Assembly (NCBI GenBank): GCA_040905185.1
Contig: JBBDRZ010000007.1
Coordinates: forward strand, 124,001-188,000
DNA: 64,000 nucleotides
Source: DASTEQ01 sp040905185
GTDB taxonomy: Bacteria > Chloroflexota > Limnocylindria > QHBO01
Reading direction: 5' to 3'
Every line of letters starts with the position of its first letter. Positions within the stretch are counted from its first letter, which is position 1. Below are positions 16,250 to 24,621 of the stretch, one piece after another. The notes under the pieces are model-generated. The model was given only the letters and a program-made list of their open reading frames with translations, made no database searches and was not told the origin of the DNA. The position numbers and the translations under genes are program-made.

Positions 16250-17421
16250 GCCGGCCGCTGCGCGTGGTCGTGGCTCCCGACTCGTTCGGGGGTGCGCTGG
16301 ACTCGGTGGCGGTCGCCGGGGCCATGGCCCGCGGCTGGGCCTCGGCGCGGCCCGACGATGTGGTGGTGCAGATCCCGATGGCGGACGGGGGAGAGGGGAC
16401 CCTGGCCGCGATCGCCGCAGCCCAGGGAAGCGCGGCCATCCGGAACGCGGTGATGGCGACGGATCCCCTGGGCCGGCCGATCACCGCGGACTGGCTGGCG
16501 CTCGACGGCGGCGCAACGGGGTTCGTGGAGATGGCGGCGGCCAGCGGGCTGGCCCGGCTGGCCTTCGCGGAGCGGACGCCGGCCAATGCTCGGGTGGCGA
16601 CGACCCGGGGCTCGGGACGGCTCATCACGGCGGCGCTGGATGCCGGCACGGGACGGATCGTGGTTGGCCTCGGCGGATCGGCCACCACCGATGGCGGGGC
16701 GGGGCTGCTGGTCGAGATGGGGCTCCGCCTGCTGGACGCCCGCGGGGATGACGTGCCGGACGGCGGCGCGGCCCTGGCGAAATTGGACCACGTCGACGCC
16801 GACGGGCTCGATCCGCGGCTGGCCGAGGTCGAGATCCTGATCGCTTCGGACGTCACCAACCCCCTGACCGGGCCGAACGGGGCAGCCGCGAGCTACGGGC
16901 CGCAGAAGGGCGCGGACGCTGACGCCGTCGCCGAGCTGGACGCGGCACTGGTCCGCTGGGGAGCCGAGATCCGACGGGCGACGGGCCGCGACGTGGCCGA
17001 GGTCCGGGGCGCCGGCGCGGCGGGCGGGACGACGGCCGGGCTGCTGGGCTTCACCGCCGCCGAGCTGCGCTCCGGCGTGGAGGTCGTGGCCGACCTGGTG
17101 GGCCTGGCGGCGGCCTGCGAGGGGGCGGACCTGGTCATCACCGGGGAGGGGCGGGCCGACGAGCAGACCCTGGCCGGCAAGGCGGCGCTGGGTGTCGCCC
17201 ATCATGCCGGCAACGTCCCGGTCGTCCTGCTGTGCGGCGGCCTGGGCCCTGGCGCCGAGATCGTCGAGGAGTCCGGGGCGTTCGCCGTGGTGCAGCCCAT
17301 CATCGATCGACCACTCGGCCTGGAAACCGCGATGGCCGACACGGAACGCCTGCTGGCAAATGCGGCTGCCCGGCTGGCGCGCAGCATCGGCATCGGACAG
17401 GGACTCGGGGCAAGAGGCTGA
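16246..17421 (+). CDS. Glycerate kinase (GlxK/GarK family)
   Basis: A 391-residue glycerate kinase with the family signatures VVVAPDSFGGALDSVAVA near the N-terminus, PMADGGEGTL, GLGGSATTDGGAG, LIASDVTNPLTGPNGAA, YGPQKGAD, TAGLLGFTAAEL and LVITGEGRADEQT. It phosphorylates D-glycerate to 2- or 3-phosphoglycerate. Next to the GpgS fusion it may supply the 3-phosphoglycerate acceptor or recycle glycerate released from the solute. The ATG overlaps the GpgS stop (ATGA). Confidence 0.93.
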   Translation: MSRPLRVVVAPDSFGGALDSVAVAGAMARGWASARPDDVVVQIPMADGGEGTLAAIAAAQGSAAIRNAVMATDPLGRPITADWLALDGGATGFVEMAAASGLARLAFAERTPANARVATTRGSGRLITAALDAGTGRIVVGLGGSATTDGGAGLLVEMGLRLLDARGDDVPDGGAALAKLDHVDADGLDPRLAEVEILIASDVTNPLTGPNGAAASYGPQKGADADAVAELDAALVRWGAEIRRATGRDVAEVRGAGAAGGTTAGLLGFTAAELRSGVEVVADLVGLAAACEGADLVITGEGRADEQTLAGKAALGVAHHAGNVPVVLLCGGLGPGAEIVEESGAFAVVQPIIDRPLGLETAMADTERLLANAAARLARSIGIGQGLGARG

Positions 17422-17423
17422 GC

Positions 17424-18020
17424 GTGGAGCCCATCGACGACCTCGTGCGGCAAACCGCATTCGCTCTCCTGGTTCGCGATGGCCGGCCGGTGCCGGTCGA
17501 GCGGCTCGCGGCGGCCCACCCCGGCGAGGTGAGGGGGGATGCGCTGAACGAGGTGCTGGACCGCCTGGTCGCCGACGGCCACCTCGACCGCGACCCGTCG
17601 GGGGCGGTGGTCGGCGCCGGCGGGTTGACGCTCGGCGACGGGCCGCATCGGCTCCTGCTCCGAGGAAGGGACTACCGCACCTGGTGCGCCTACGACGCCA
17701 TCGGCATACCGGCTGCCCTGGGGGAGGAGGGAGCGATCTCCACCCGCTGCGGGGTGTGTGGCCGAGCGATTGCTCTTCGGGTCCCGATCGAGGCCGACAA
17801 CGAGCGGCCGGAACGCCTGTGGTTGGCCGCCGGTGGAACGGACCTGAGGGCCGAGTTCTGCACCCTGACCGTGCTGCTCTGCTCACCCGACCACGCGGAC
17901 GTCTGGGCCACGCGACAGGATGGTCGAGGCCGAATCGTCGACCTGGGCCAGGCCTCGCGATTGGGAGCCGGGGCCTGGGCCGCGTATGCCCGCGAGACCG
18001 CGCGGCTGGGCGTCGCGTGA
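17424..18020 (+). CDS. MerB-like organomercurial lyase family protein
   Basis: A 198-residue protein. The N-terminal half looks like a winged helix (LNEVLDRLVADGHLDRDPSG). The C-terminal half has the alkylmercury lyase layout TWCAYDAIGIPAALG, STRCGVCG and LRAEFCTLTVLLCS. The family's catalytic Cys-x-x-Asp pair aligns with Cys88 and Asp91, and the second catalytic Cys with Cys146. This suggests an intact carbon-mercury lyase fold. No merA, merR or merT is nearby, so a role other than mercury resistance is possible. The start is a GTG 2 nt after the glycerate kinase stop. The next gene overlaps by GTGA. Confidence 0.7.
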   Translation: MEPIDDLVRQTAFALLVRDGRPVPVERLAAAHPGEVRGDALNEVLDRLVADGHLDRDPSGAVVGAGGLTLGDGPHRLLLRGRDYRTWCAYDAIGIPAALGEEGAISTRCGVCGRAIALRVPIEADNERPERLWLAAGGTDLRAEFCTLTVLLCSPDHADVWATRQDGRGRIVDLGQASRLGAGAWAAYARETARLGVA

Positions 18021-18916
18021 CCGACGCCGCCCGACCTCGCCCCTGGCGGGGGCGGGTCAACCGCCGTCGGCTGGCCGCGCTGCGCCGCGTGCGGCGCGCG
18101 CGCATCGGTCCCATCCTGGAGCGCCTGGCTGATCGATACGGAATGCCGGTCTGGTCCGGTCCCCGGCTGGACCCCGTCGCGGAGCTGGTCCTCACCGTGC
18201 TGGCCCAGAACACGGCCGATACGAATTCGCACCGCGCCTTCGTGGCCCTGCGGGCCGCCTACCCCTCGTGGGACGCCGTTCTGGCTGCGCCGACCGACGA
18301 GCTGACGGACGTCATCCGTCCCGGCGGGCTGGCCCCGACCAAGTCACGCCGCATCCAGCTCGTGCTGGCCGAGGTGCACGACGCGACAAACGGGTCCTGG
18401 GATCTCGGGTACCTGCGGGAGTGGCCGCTCGAGCGGGCGCGCGAATGGCTGGTGAGCCTGCCCGGGATCGGGCGCAAGACGGCGTCGATCGTGCTCCTGT
18501 TCGCGTTCGGGCGTCCCGCGCTGCCGGTCGACACCCACGTCTATCGGGTCGCCTCCCGGCTGGGACTGCTCCCGGCCCGGACGGACCTGACCCGCGCCCA
18601 TGACCTGCTGGAGGAGGTGGTCCCGGCGGAGATGATGTATGCCGGGCACGTGCTGCTCATCCGCCACGGCCGGGAGGTGTGCCGCGCCCCACGCCCCATC
18701 TGCGGCCTGTGCCCGCTCACCGACCTGTGCCCGTACTTCGCCCTGGTCCAGCGCGGGAAGGCGCGGATGGCTCCTATTCCGCGCAACCTGGAGCGCGGAC
18801 CGCGCTACCACGACGAGCTCATCCACGGCTGGGTCCCGCCCGAGGCGGGCGCCGGGAGAGGCGAGGGAGAGGCGCTAGAATCGCCCGGCGATCGGGCCGA
18901 AGTAGCTCAGGGGTAG
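18017..18916 (+). CDS. nth: Endonuclease III family DNA glycosylase
   Basis: A 299-residue HhH-GPD glycosylase. It has AELVLTVLAQNTADTNSHRAF, the helix-hairpin-helix LVSLPGIGRKTASIVLLFAFG with the catalytic Lys, and LPVDTHVYRVASRLGL with the catalytic Asp. The 4Fe-4S cluster signature Cys-x6-Cys-x2-Cys-x5-Cys is CRAPRPICGLCPLTDLC. It removes oxidised pyrimidines in base excision repair. The last 21 bases of the reading frame lie inside the tRNA-Thr gene, and the stop codon TAG falls in the tRNA D-arm. The start is a GTG overlapping the previous stop. Confidence 0.92.
   Translation: MTDAARPRPWRGRVNRRRLAALRRVRRARIGPILERLADRYGMPVWSGPRLDPVAELVLTVLAQNTADTNSHRAFVALRAAYPSWDAVLAAPTDELTDVIRPGGLAPTKSRRIQLVLAEVHDATNGSWDLGYLREWPLERAREWLVSLPGIGRKTASIVLLFAFGRPALPVDTHVYRVASRLGLLPARTDLTRAHDLLEEVVPAEMMYAGHVLLIRHGREVCRAPRPICGLCPLTDLCPYFALVQRGKARMAPIPRNLERGPRYHDELIHGWVPPEAGAGRGEGEALESPGDRAEVAQG
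18876..18881 (+). promoter_or_regulatory. Candidate -10 box for tRNA-Thr
   Basis: TAGAAT followed by TCG lies 14 nt before the tRNA 5' end. It sits inside the 3' end of nth, so the tRNA could have its own promoter. The hexamer and following TCG are identical to those before the response regulator gene (40003-40010). Confidence 0.5.
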
Positions 18917-18970
18917 AGCAACGGTTTCGTAAACCGTCGGTCGTGGGTTCGAATCCCACCTTCGGCTCCA
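18896..18970 (+). tRNA. tRNA-Thr (anticodon CGT)
   Basis: The acceptor arm GCCGAAG pairs with CTTCGGC. The anticodon stem ACGGT/ACCGT encloses the loop TTCGTAA, giving anticodon CGT (reads ACG, threonine). The T arm has GGTTCGAATCC, and CCA is encoded at 18968-18970. The first 21 bases overlap the end of nth. Confidence 0.95.
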
Positions 18971-19009
18971 CGATTTCGAGCATGGAACGGATGACCGCGC
19001 GCGTTCTCC

Positions 19010-19430
19010 CTCCAATGTCGGCGCTGAACGTGTCGCAGTCGTTCGGTTCGCCGCTGTCGAGCCCGATGCGGAACCACGCCTGACGCTGTTCGGACGAGCC
19101 GTGCGTCCACGTTTCGGGGTTCACCTGTCCCTGCGTATGCTCCTGGATCCGATCGTCGCGACGGCTGAGGCAGCGTCGAGGGCCTGGGGGACTTGCTCAG
19201 GCGTGATCGGCTCCAGGTACCCGGTCTCCACGGCGTGGCTGGCCCATACGCCCGCATAGCAGTCGGCCTGCAGCTCGGTGCGCACCGCATGGCTCTCGGC
19301 ACCCGTGGCGCCGCCAGGCTGGAGGTTGCCGAGCAGGTTCTGGATATGGTGGCCGTACTCGTGCGCGATGACGTACGCCTCGGCGAAGGGCCACCTTCGG
19401 CGCCGAAGCGCGTTCCAGGTGTGTCGCGGA
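19010..19430 (-). pseudogene. Frameshifted remnant of a neutral zinc metallopeptidase (YpfJ-like)
   Basis: Minus-strand pieces in different frames add up to the C-terminal half of a YpfJ-family metallopeptidase. They are RFGAEGG, then EAYVIAHEYGHHIQNLLG (zinc site HExxH at about 19346-19363), RTELQADCYAGVWASHA, PEQVPQALDAASAV, and, in another frame, DDRIQEHTQGQVNPETWTHG and DSGEPNDCDTFSA. One frameshift lies near 19385-19395, before EAYVIAHEYGHH. A second, probably a one-base loss, is near 19160. The N-terminal half is missing and no stop is found at the expected C-terminus. It is a decayed gene between tRNA-Thr and the puuD-like gene. Confidence 0.8.
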
Positions 19431-19535
19431 CCGAAGGTCTTGACGCAGCCAAGACCTGTCTCGATGGTGACCCGTCGACGACGGCCCATGTGACTCAGCA
19501 CGCGGCCGCCATCGGTTTGGGCGACCGGGGCCGCG

Positions 19536-19541
19536 TAAGAT
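19536..19541 (+). promoter_or_regulatory. Candidate -10 box for the leaderless puuD-like gene
   Basis: TAAGAT followed by CGGGCC and then the GTG start at 19548 (6 nt spacing). No ribosome binding site is present, so a leaderless transcript is likely. Confidence 0.5.
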
Positions 19542-19547
19542 CGGGCC

Positions 19548-20285
19548 GTGGTACAGCGAACCCCGCGGATCGTGGTCACCGTTCAGTCGCCGGAGCACGC
19601 GCGCAACGAGGAAGTGGCATGGCGCAAGAACGACCGCTACTTCGAGGGCGTGCGGCGGCACGGCGGGGAGGTCGTCGTCCTGAACGAGGACAGCACCTCC
19701 GCCGAACGGGAGGCCGCGTTCGCGACCATGGATGGGCTGCTCCTCTCAGGCGGGGCCGACCTGGATCCCGCGCTGTTCGGCGAGGAGCCACACCCGACGA
19801 CCGTGGTGGAGCCGGGTCGCGACGCGCTGGAGCAAGCCGCGTTCGCCGTGGCCGAGGAGCGTCGCGTCCCGGTCTTCGGCATCTGCCGCGGGATGCAGGC
19901 CATCAACGTCTTCCGGGGTGGCTCCCTGGTCCAGGACCTAGAGGGCCACACCAGCCCCGCCTACCCCGCGCCGGAGGCCACCTCCCATGACCTGGACATC
20001 GAGCCCGGCACGCGGCTCGAGGAGATCCTGAGCGAGACCGTAGCCTCGGTGAACACCTACCACCATCAGGCCATCCGGCCCGAACAGGTGGGGCGGGGCC
20101 TGCGCATCAGCGGCTACAGCGCGCATGCCGACGGCGACCTGGTCGAAGCCCTGGAGGACGCCGATCCCGACCGCTGGCTGATGGCGGTCCAGAGCCATCC
20201 CGAACGGACCGAGTTCACCTCGCCCGAGTTCGAGAACCTGTGGGCCTCGTTCCTGGCCGCCGCCCGGGAGTACGCCGCGCGCTGA
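19548..20285 (+). CDS. Gamma-glutamyl-gamma-aminobutyrate hydrolase family protein (class I amidotransferase)
   Basis: A 245-residue peptidase C26 enzyme. It has GLLLSGGADLDPALFGEEPH, the nucleophile elbow PVFGICRGMQAINVFRGG with the catalytic Cys, VNTYHHQAI and a C-terminal AVQSHPERTE with the catalytic His and Glu. PuuD-type members release GABA from gamma-glutamyl-GABA in putrescine breakdown. The glutamine-synthetase-family, aldehyde dehydrogenase and permease genes 13-18 kb downstream would fit that pathway, but they are not in the same operon. The start is a GTG. Confidence 0.88.
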   Translation: MVQRTPRIVVTVQSPEHARNEEVAWRKNDRYFEGVRRHGGEVVVLNEDSTSAEREAAFATMDGLLLSGGADLDPALFGEEPHPTTVVEPGRDALEQAAFAVAEERRVPVFGICRGMQAINVFRGGSLVQDLEGHTSPAYPAPEATSHDLDIEPGTRLEEILSETVASVNTYHHQAIRPEQVGRGLRISGYSAHADGDLVEALEDADPDRWLMAVQSHPERTEFTSPEFENLWASFLAAAREYAAR

Positions 20286-20304
20286 GCGGCAGCCCACCCA
20301 AGGG

Positions 20305-22731
20305 TCAGGCTTTGATTCGGAGCCCCTCGGGGTCATACAGCGGCTCGGCGCTCACCGTGCAGCCGACCCACTCTCCGAAGACCTCGACCTCGCCCCGGAT
20401 GCCGACCGCGGCCTGCTCCGCCGGAAGGTAGCCGTAGGCGATGCTGGCTCCGACCGTGAACCCGTAGCCTCCGCTCGTCACCCGGCCCACCACCGCGTCC
20501 CCAACCCGAATCGGCTCGTTGCCCAACGCCACCGCCAGCGGCTCGTCCAGCACCAGGCAGCACAGGCGCCGATCAAGACCGGCCTCGCGTGCCGCGAACA
20601 ACGCCTCGCGACCGATGAACGGGACCGCCTTGTTCATCCGCACCGCGAACCCCAGACCCGCCTGGTCGGGGTTGTCGTCGGGGGTGATGTCGCTCGACCA
20701 CACCCGATAGCCCTTCTCCAGCCGCAGGCTGTCGATGGCCCGATACCCCCCGGCCACCATCCCGTGCGCCTGCCCCGCCGCCCACAGGGTGTCCCACAGC
20801 CCCGCGCCGTACTCGATGGGGGTGTACAGCTCCCAGCCCAGCTCCCCGACGTACGTGACGCGCAATGCCCGCACCGGCGCCTGCCCGACCGCGATGTTCC
20901 GCGCCGTCAGGTACGGGAACGCCTGGTTCGACACGTCATCCGCGCTGACCGATGCCAGGATGTCGCGGGCTCGCGGGCCCCACAGGCCCAGGCACGCCCA
21001 GGCGGAGGTCACGTCCGTCACCTGGACCGATCCGTCCTCTGGCGCATGCGAGCGGATCCAGCCCAGGTCGTGGTTGCCGAAGGCGGTGCCAGTGACGATG
21101 AAGTACCGATCCTCCGCGAGGCGGGACACGGTGAAGTCGCACTCGATTCCGCCCCGCCGGTTGAGCATCTGGGTGTACGTGATCCGCCCCACCGCCCGGT
21201 CGACGTCGTTGTCGCACAGGCGTTGGAGCAATGCCACCGCCCCAGGCCCGCTGATCTCGATCTTCGAGAAGCTGGTCTCGTCGAACAGGGCCGCCGCGTT
21301 CCGTGTGGCGTGGTGTTCGGCGCCGATGGCCGGCGACCAGTGCTTTCCGGCCCACCCCCGCGGTCGAAGGGACTCGTCGCCGGCCGGAGCGTTGGAGTCG
21401 AACCAGTTCGGGCGCTCCCAGCCCGACTTCTCGCCGAATGCACAGCCCAGCTCCCCCAGCCGGGAGTAGGTCGGGGATACCCACCGCGGGCGCGCCGACT
21501 GGCGCTCCTCGTACGGGTAATGGATGTCGTAATAGGTGGCGTAGTTCTCTTGGGCGCGGGCCAGGGTGTAGTCGCGCGAGCGGTATTGGGCCCCGAAGCG
21601 GCGGATGTCCATCTTCCACAGGTCGTACTCCGGCTCGCCGTCCACGATCCACCGGGCCAGCTGACGACCGACCCCGCCGCCGCCGGCGATTCCATGGGCC
21701 GAGAAACCGGCCGCTACGAAGAACCCACGCACCTCGGACTCGCCGAGGATGAATTCGTTGTCGGGTGTGAAGGCCTCCGGTCCGTTGATGACCTGCCGGA
21801 CTCCGGCCTCGGCCATGGCCGGCACGCGCCGCTGGGCGCCGCGGCTGATCTCCTCGAACCGCGGCCAGTCCGGCGGCAGGAGCTTGCCATTGAAGTCGGC
21901 CGGGATCCCGTCCAGGCCCCAGGCGGCCGGGTTGCGCTCGTAGCCGCCCATGACCAGCCCGGCCACCTCGGGCCGGAAGTACACCAGGTTGTCCGGGTCA
22001 CGCACCTGCGGCAGGTCGGCCGTGACGCCGGCAATCGGCTCGGTCACCAGGTACTGGTGCGCGAACGGGATGCTGGGCACTGTCACGTCCGCCATCGCGC
22101 CGATCTCGGGCGCGAACACGCCCCCGGCGTTGACGACCACCTCGCAGGCGATCGGTCCGTGCTCGGTCTCGACGCCGGTCACGTGCCCACGCTCGACGGC
22201 AATCCCCGTCACCCGGGTCCGGGCTCGGATGGACACTCCGCGCTGGCGGGCGCCGGCGGCCAGGGCCTGGGTCAGGCCCGATGGGTCGAGATAGCCATCG
22301 GTGGGCAGCCACGCAGCTCCCCGTACGCCGTCGGTCGACATGAGCGGAAAGCGCCGGTGAGCCTCATCGGCCGACACGAGCTCCATCTCCAGGCCGTAGG
22401 CCTTGGCCCAACCGGCCTGGCGGCGCAGCTCCTCCATCCGCTCCGCCGAAGACGCCAGGCGGAGGGACCCGACCTCCCGCCAGCCGGGGTCGACCCCGGT
22501 CTCCTCGGCAAGCTGGCGGTACGTGGCTACCGAGTCGACCATCATCCGGGTCAGGGTAGGGCTGGCCCGCAGCTGCCCCACCAGGCCAGCCGAGTGGAAG
22601 GTCGACCCGGATGTCAGCTCCGCCCGATCGAGCAGCGCGACATCGGTCCACCCCAGGCGAGCCAGGTGGTAGGCGATGGCCGCCCCACCCACGCCGCCCC
22701 CGATGATCACCACCCGGACGGCGTCAGCCAC
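20305..22731 (-). CDS. FAD-dependent oxidoreductase/aminomethyltransferase fusion (dimethylglycine or sarcosine dehydrogenase-like), copy 1
   Basis: An 808-residue two-module enzyme. Residues 1 to about 390 are a DAO-type FAD domain with VVIIGGGVGGAAIAYHLARLG. Its TSGSTFHSAGLVG carries the His that is covalently flavinylated in dimethylglycine dehydrogenases. A linker domain (FGEKSGWERPNWF) follows. The C-terminal half is a GcvT-like folate-binding domain (FDETSFSKIEISGPGA, RRGGIECDFTV, LGLWGPRARDIL, YVGELGWELY and SLRLEKGYRVW). Such fusions oxidatively demethylate dimethylglycine or sarcosine and pass the methyl carbon to tetrahydrofolate. The start is a GTG overlapping the kinase gene by 8 nt. 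Confidence 0.88.
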   Translation of the reverse strand: MADAVRVVIIGGGVGGAAIAYHLARLGWTDVALLDRAELTSGSTFHSAGLVGQLRASPTLTRMMVDSVATYRQLAEETGVDPGWREVGSLRLASSAERMEELRRQAGWAKAYGLEMELVSADEAHRRFPLMSTDGVRGAAWLPTDGYLDPSGLTQALAAGARQRGVSIRARTRVTGIAVERGHVTGVETEHGPIACEVVVNAGGVFAPEIGAMADVTVPSIPFAHQYLVTEPIAGVTADLPQVRDPDNLVYFRPEVAGLVMGGYERNPAAWGLDGIPADFNGKLLPPDWPRFEEISRGAQRRVPAMAEAGVRQVINGPEAFTPDNEFILGESEVRGFFVAAGFSAHGIAGGGGVGRQLARWIVDGEPEYDLWKMDIRRFGAQYRSRDYTLARAQENYATYYDIHYPYEERQSARPRWVSPTYSRLGELGCAFGEKSGWERPNWFDSNAPAGDESLRPRGWAGKHWSPAIGAEHHATRNAAALFDETSFSKIEISGPGAVALLQRLCDNDVDRAVGRITYTQMLNRRGGIECDFTVSRLAEDRYFIVTGTAFGNHDLGWIRSHAPEDGSVQVTDVTSAWACLGLWGPRARDILASVSADDVSNQAFPYLTARNIAVGQAPVRALRVTYVGELGWELYTPIEYGAGLWDTLWAAGQAHGMVAGGYRAIDSLRLEKGYRVWSSDITPDDNPDQAGLGFAVRMNKAVPFIGREALFAAREAGLDRRLCCLVLDEPLAVALGNEPIRVGDAVVGRVTSGGYGFTVGASIAYGYLPAEQAAVGIRGEVEVFGEWVGCTVSAEPLYDPEGLRIKA

Positions 22732-23683
22732 CCACGGCCTCGGTCAGGGCGCGCTCGAAGCGTGGCTCGGCCGCGTGGCGCAGCAGCCGCTCGAAATGCC
22801 CGTCCGCATACTCCACGAAGTTCACGTCGAGGGTGCTGATGGCCTGCTGGAGGACGCCCCACATGGCCTCGCGGAAGTCGGACACCACCCGCATCAGGGT
22901 CAGGCGGGCCAGGCGCGCGGGATCGGGCGCATCGGTCTGGTCATAGGCTGACAGCAGCTCGGCATCCTCGTCTGGCGTCAGCTCGTGGTTGATGCTGAAG
23001 TTGCCCAGGTCGAAGAAGGGATCGCCCATGCCGGCGTATTCCCAGTCCACGATCCGGATCCTCTCCGCGTCGTCGATGAAGTTGGCATTGAGCAGGTCGT
23101 TGTGGCACGGCAGGAGCGGGAGCGGTGCGTCGAGGAAGGCCCGCTCGATCCGGCGGCCGGCGGCGTAGGCCGCCTTCCAGCCTGCCGGGTCGGGGACACC
23201 GCGCGCGGCCGCCAGAGCGCGGTAGGCCTCCACCACGCGGAGCGGGACGAACAGGCCGGGGATGGCCGGGCCGCCGTGGATGCGGCGAATGGAGTCGGCC
23301 ACCCGGGCCAGGGTCGCCGGCTCGTGGACCTGTTCCATGGAGACCGGCGTGCCGACGATGAAACGCGTCACCAGGTAGCCCTCGGGCCGGATGAAGGCCA
23401 CCACCTCGGGCCCGACGCCCACACCGGCGGCGGCCACGGTGGCCGCGTGCTCGACTTCGCGGCTGATGCCGAGCAGATGGGTGTCGTTTCCGGCCAGGCG
23501 GATGACGTACCGATCAGCTTCGCCGGCCAGCGTGATCAGGAAGTTGCGATTGGTGATCCCGCCTGAGAGCGGGACGAAGGCGAGCTCCCGACCGGCCGTC
23601 TCGGGAACCCGCTGCAGGGCGTCGGTCAGCTCGTCTGCCAGATCGCCGCGGAGAGGCTCCTCGTCCAGGCTAGCGGACCTCAT
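22724..23683 (-). CDS. Choline kinase/APH-family phosphotransferase, copy 1
   Basis: A 319-residue small-molecule kinase. It has a P-loop-like LSGGITNRNFLI, RLAGNDTHLLGISREVEHA, the catalytic loop LPCHNDLLNANFIDD, and the metal-binding IRIVDWEYAGMGDPFFDLGNFSINH. The HNDxxxxN plus DWEY pattern is that of choline/ethanolamine kinases. It probably phosphorylates an amino-alcohol such as choline or ethanolamine. The ATG at 23683 is chosen because earlier in-frame codons overlap the upstream gene heavily. It is sandwiched between the nucleotidyltransferase-like gene and DAO-GcvT copy 1, overlapping both. Confidence 0.8.
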   Translation of the reverse strand: MRSASLDEEPLRGDLADELTDALQRVPETAGRELAFVPLSGGITNRNFLITLAGEADRYVIRLAGNDTHLLGISREVEHAATVAAAGVGVGPEVVAFIRPEGYLVTRFIVGTPVSMEQVHEPATLARVADSIRRIHGGPAIPGLFVPLRVVEAYRALAAARGVPDPAGWKAAYAAGRRIERAFLDAPLPLLPCHNDLLNANFIDDAERIRIVDWEYAGMGDPFFDLGNFSINHELTPDEDAELLSAYDQTDAPDPARLARLTLMRVVSDFREAMWGVLQQAISTLDVNFVEYADGHFERLLRHAAEPRFERALTEAVGG

Positions 23684-24455
23684 CGACGTCAGTCCACCAT
23701 TTGACGCGCTCGCCGATCCGGGCTCGGGCGCGCCACGCCAACGACTTCGGCTCCGCCGCGAGGCGGGCAGCCAGCGCGGCCACCTGCCCGATGACTCGCT
23801 CCCGTCGCGATGAATCCAACTGCGAGTACGACTGCGCAAGGGTGGACACCTTCTCAAGGTTCAGCGTGGTGGTGCGCCAAAGGCCCCAGTCCGCCGCGCA
23901 CAGTCCAGCCACTCGGCCGACATCGATCACTCCCTCGTCGCCATCTCCCAGCTCATGGTCGAGCAAGAGCAGGATGAGGTCGACGACGTCCTTCTCGTTG
24001 ATCTTGACGATCTGAAGCTTCGACAGGAGTAGCTCGGCGAGTGGGACGGTCGGTCGGTCCCGTTCGAGGCGACCGTCGAGCGGGATCTGGTGGCAGAACT
24101 CGAGTCGATCGAAGAACACGTCCACGTGGATCCCCTTGACCGGGTGATCGTACAGGCCGCGTCGACCCTCCGAGGTCATCGCCACCTCGCGATCCTCCGC
24201 GTACCCGAGCGATGTGAGGAGTGCCGACACCATGCCAGCGTCCCGCCGGTACCCGGCGAAGTCGATGTCCGCATACGTCCGCTCGAAGGCGGGCAGGAGG
24301 GCTGCCGAGGCTGGGCAATGCAGCGACACGCCGAGGGACCCGAGGACTCGGAGCGGGACGCCCTGGCCGTCGAGCCCGTCCACGATCTGCCCGATCTCGG
24401 TTTCGAGCACCGTGCGCGCGATGCCGTACGGGGCGCGGTCGGGACGTCGCGGCAT
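23670..24455 (-). CDS. Nucleotidyltransferase-fold protein
   Basis: A 261-residue protein with the minimal nucleotidyltransferase pattern: LRVLGSLGVSLHCP (the Gly-Ser of the fold), then RTYADIDFAGY (Asp-x-Asp metal site), and IHVDVFFDRLEFCHQI (third acidic strand). A helical region (LLLSKLQIVKINEKDVVDLILLLLDHEL) follows, as in AbiEii-like proteins. The ATG at 24455 has a GGAGG 7 nt upstream. It might transfer a nucleotide to a metabolite or protein; the substrate is unknown. No antitoxin-like partner is visible. Base composition is visibly less GC-rich than the flanking housekeeping genes, which may indicate later acquisition. Confidence 0.6.
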   Translation of the reverse strand: MPRRPDRAPYGIARTVLETEIGQIVDGLDGQGVPLRVLGSLGVSLHCPASAALLPAFERTYADIDFAGYRRDAGMVSALLTSLGYAEDREVAMTSEGRRGLYDHPVKGIHVDVFFDRLEFCHQIPLDGRLERDRPTVPLAELLLSKLQIVKINEKDVVDLILLLLDHELGDGDEGVIDVGRVAGLCAADWGLWRTTTLNLEKVSTLAQSYSQLDSSRRERVIGQVAALAARLAAEPKSLAWRARARIGERVKWWTDVDEVR

Positions 24456-24621
24456 GGGCAGCCTCCGGAGTGGGACGGGCGCGCGCATTGTACGGACCGG
24501 GCGATCAGGTAAACGGTGGCCGCTCGTGCGCCCGCTCGGCGAAACCGCCTTGCGGCGCAAGGGGGCCCACCGTAGGGTTGCCGCGGCCAGAGTCAGCGGC
24601 CGATCGAGAACAGGGGTCGAA

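Noticed and set aside
23670..24455. Possible toxin-antitoxin or abortive-infection module (nucleotidyltransferase fold)
   Set aside because: No small partner gene lies next to it. Its neighbours are metabolic and it overlaps a kinase gene, so a defence role is not supported.
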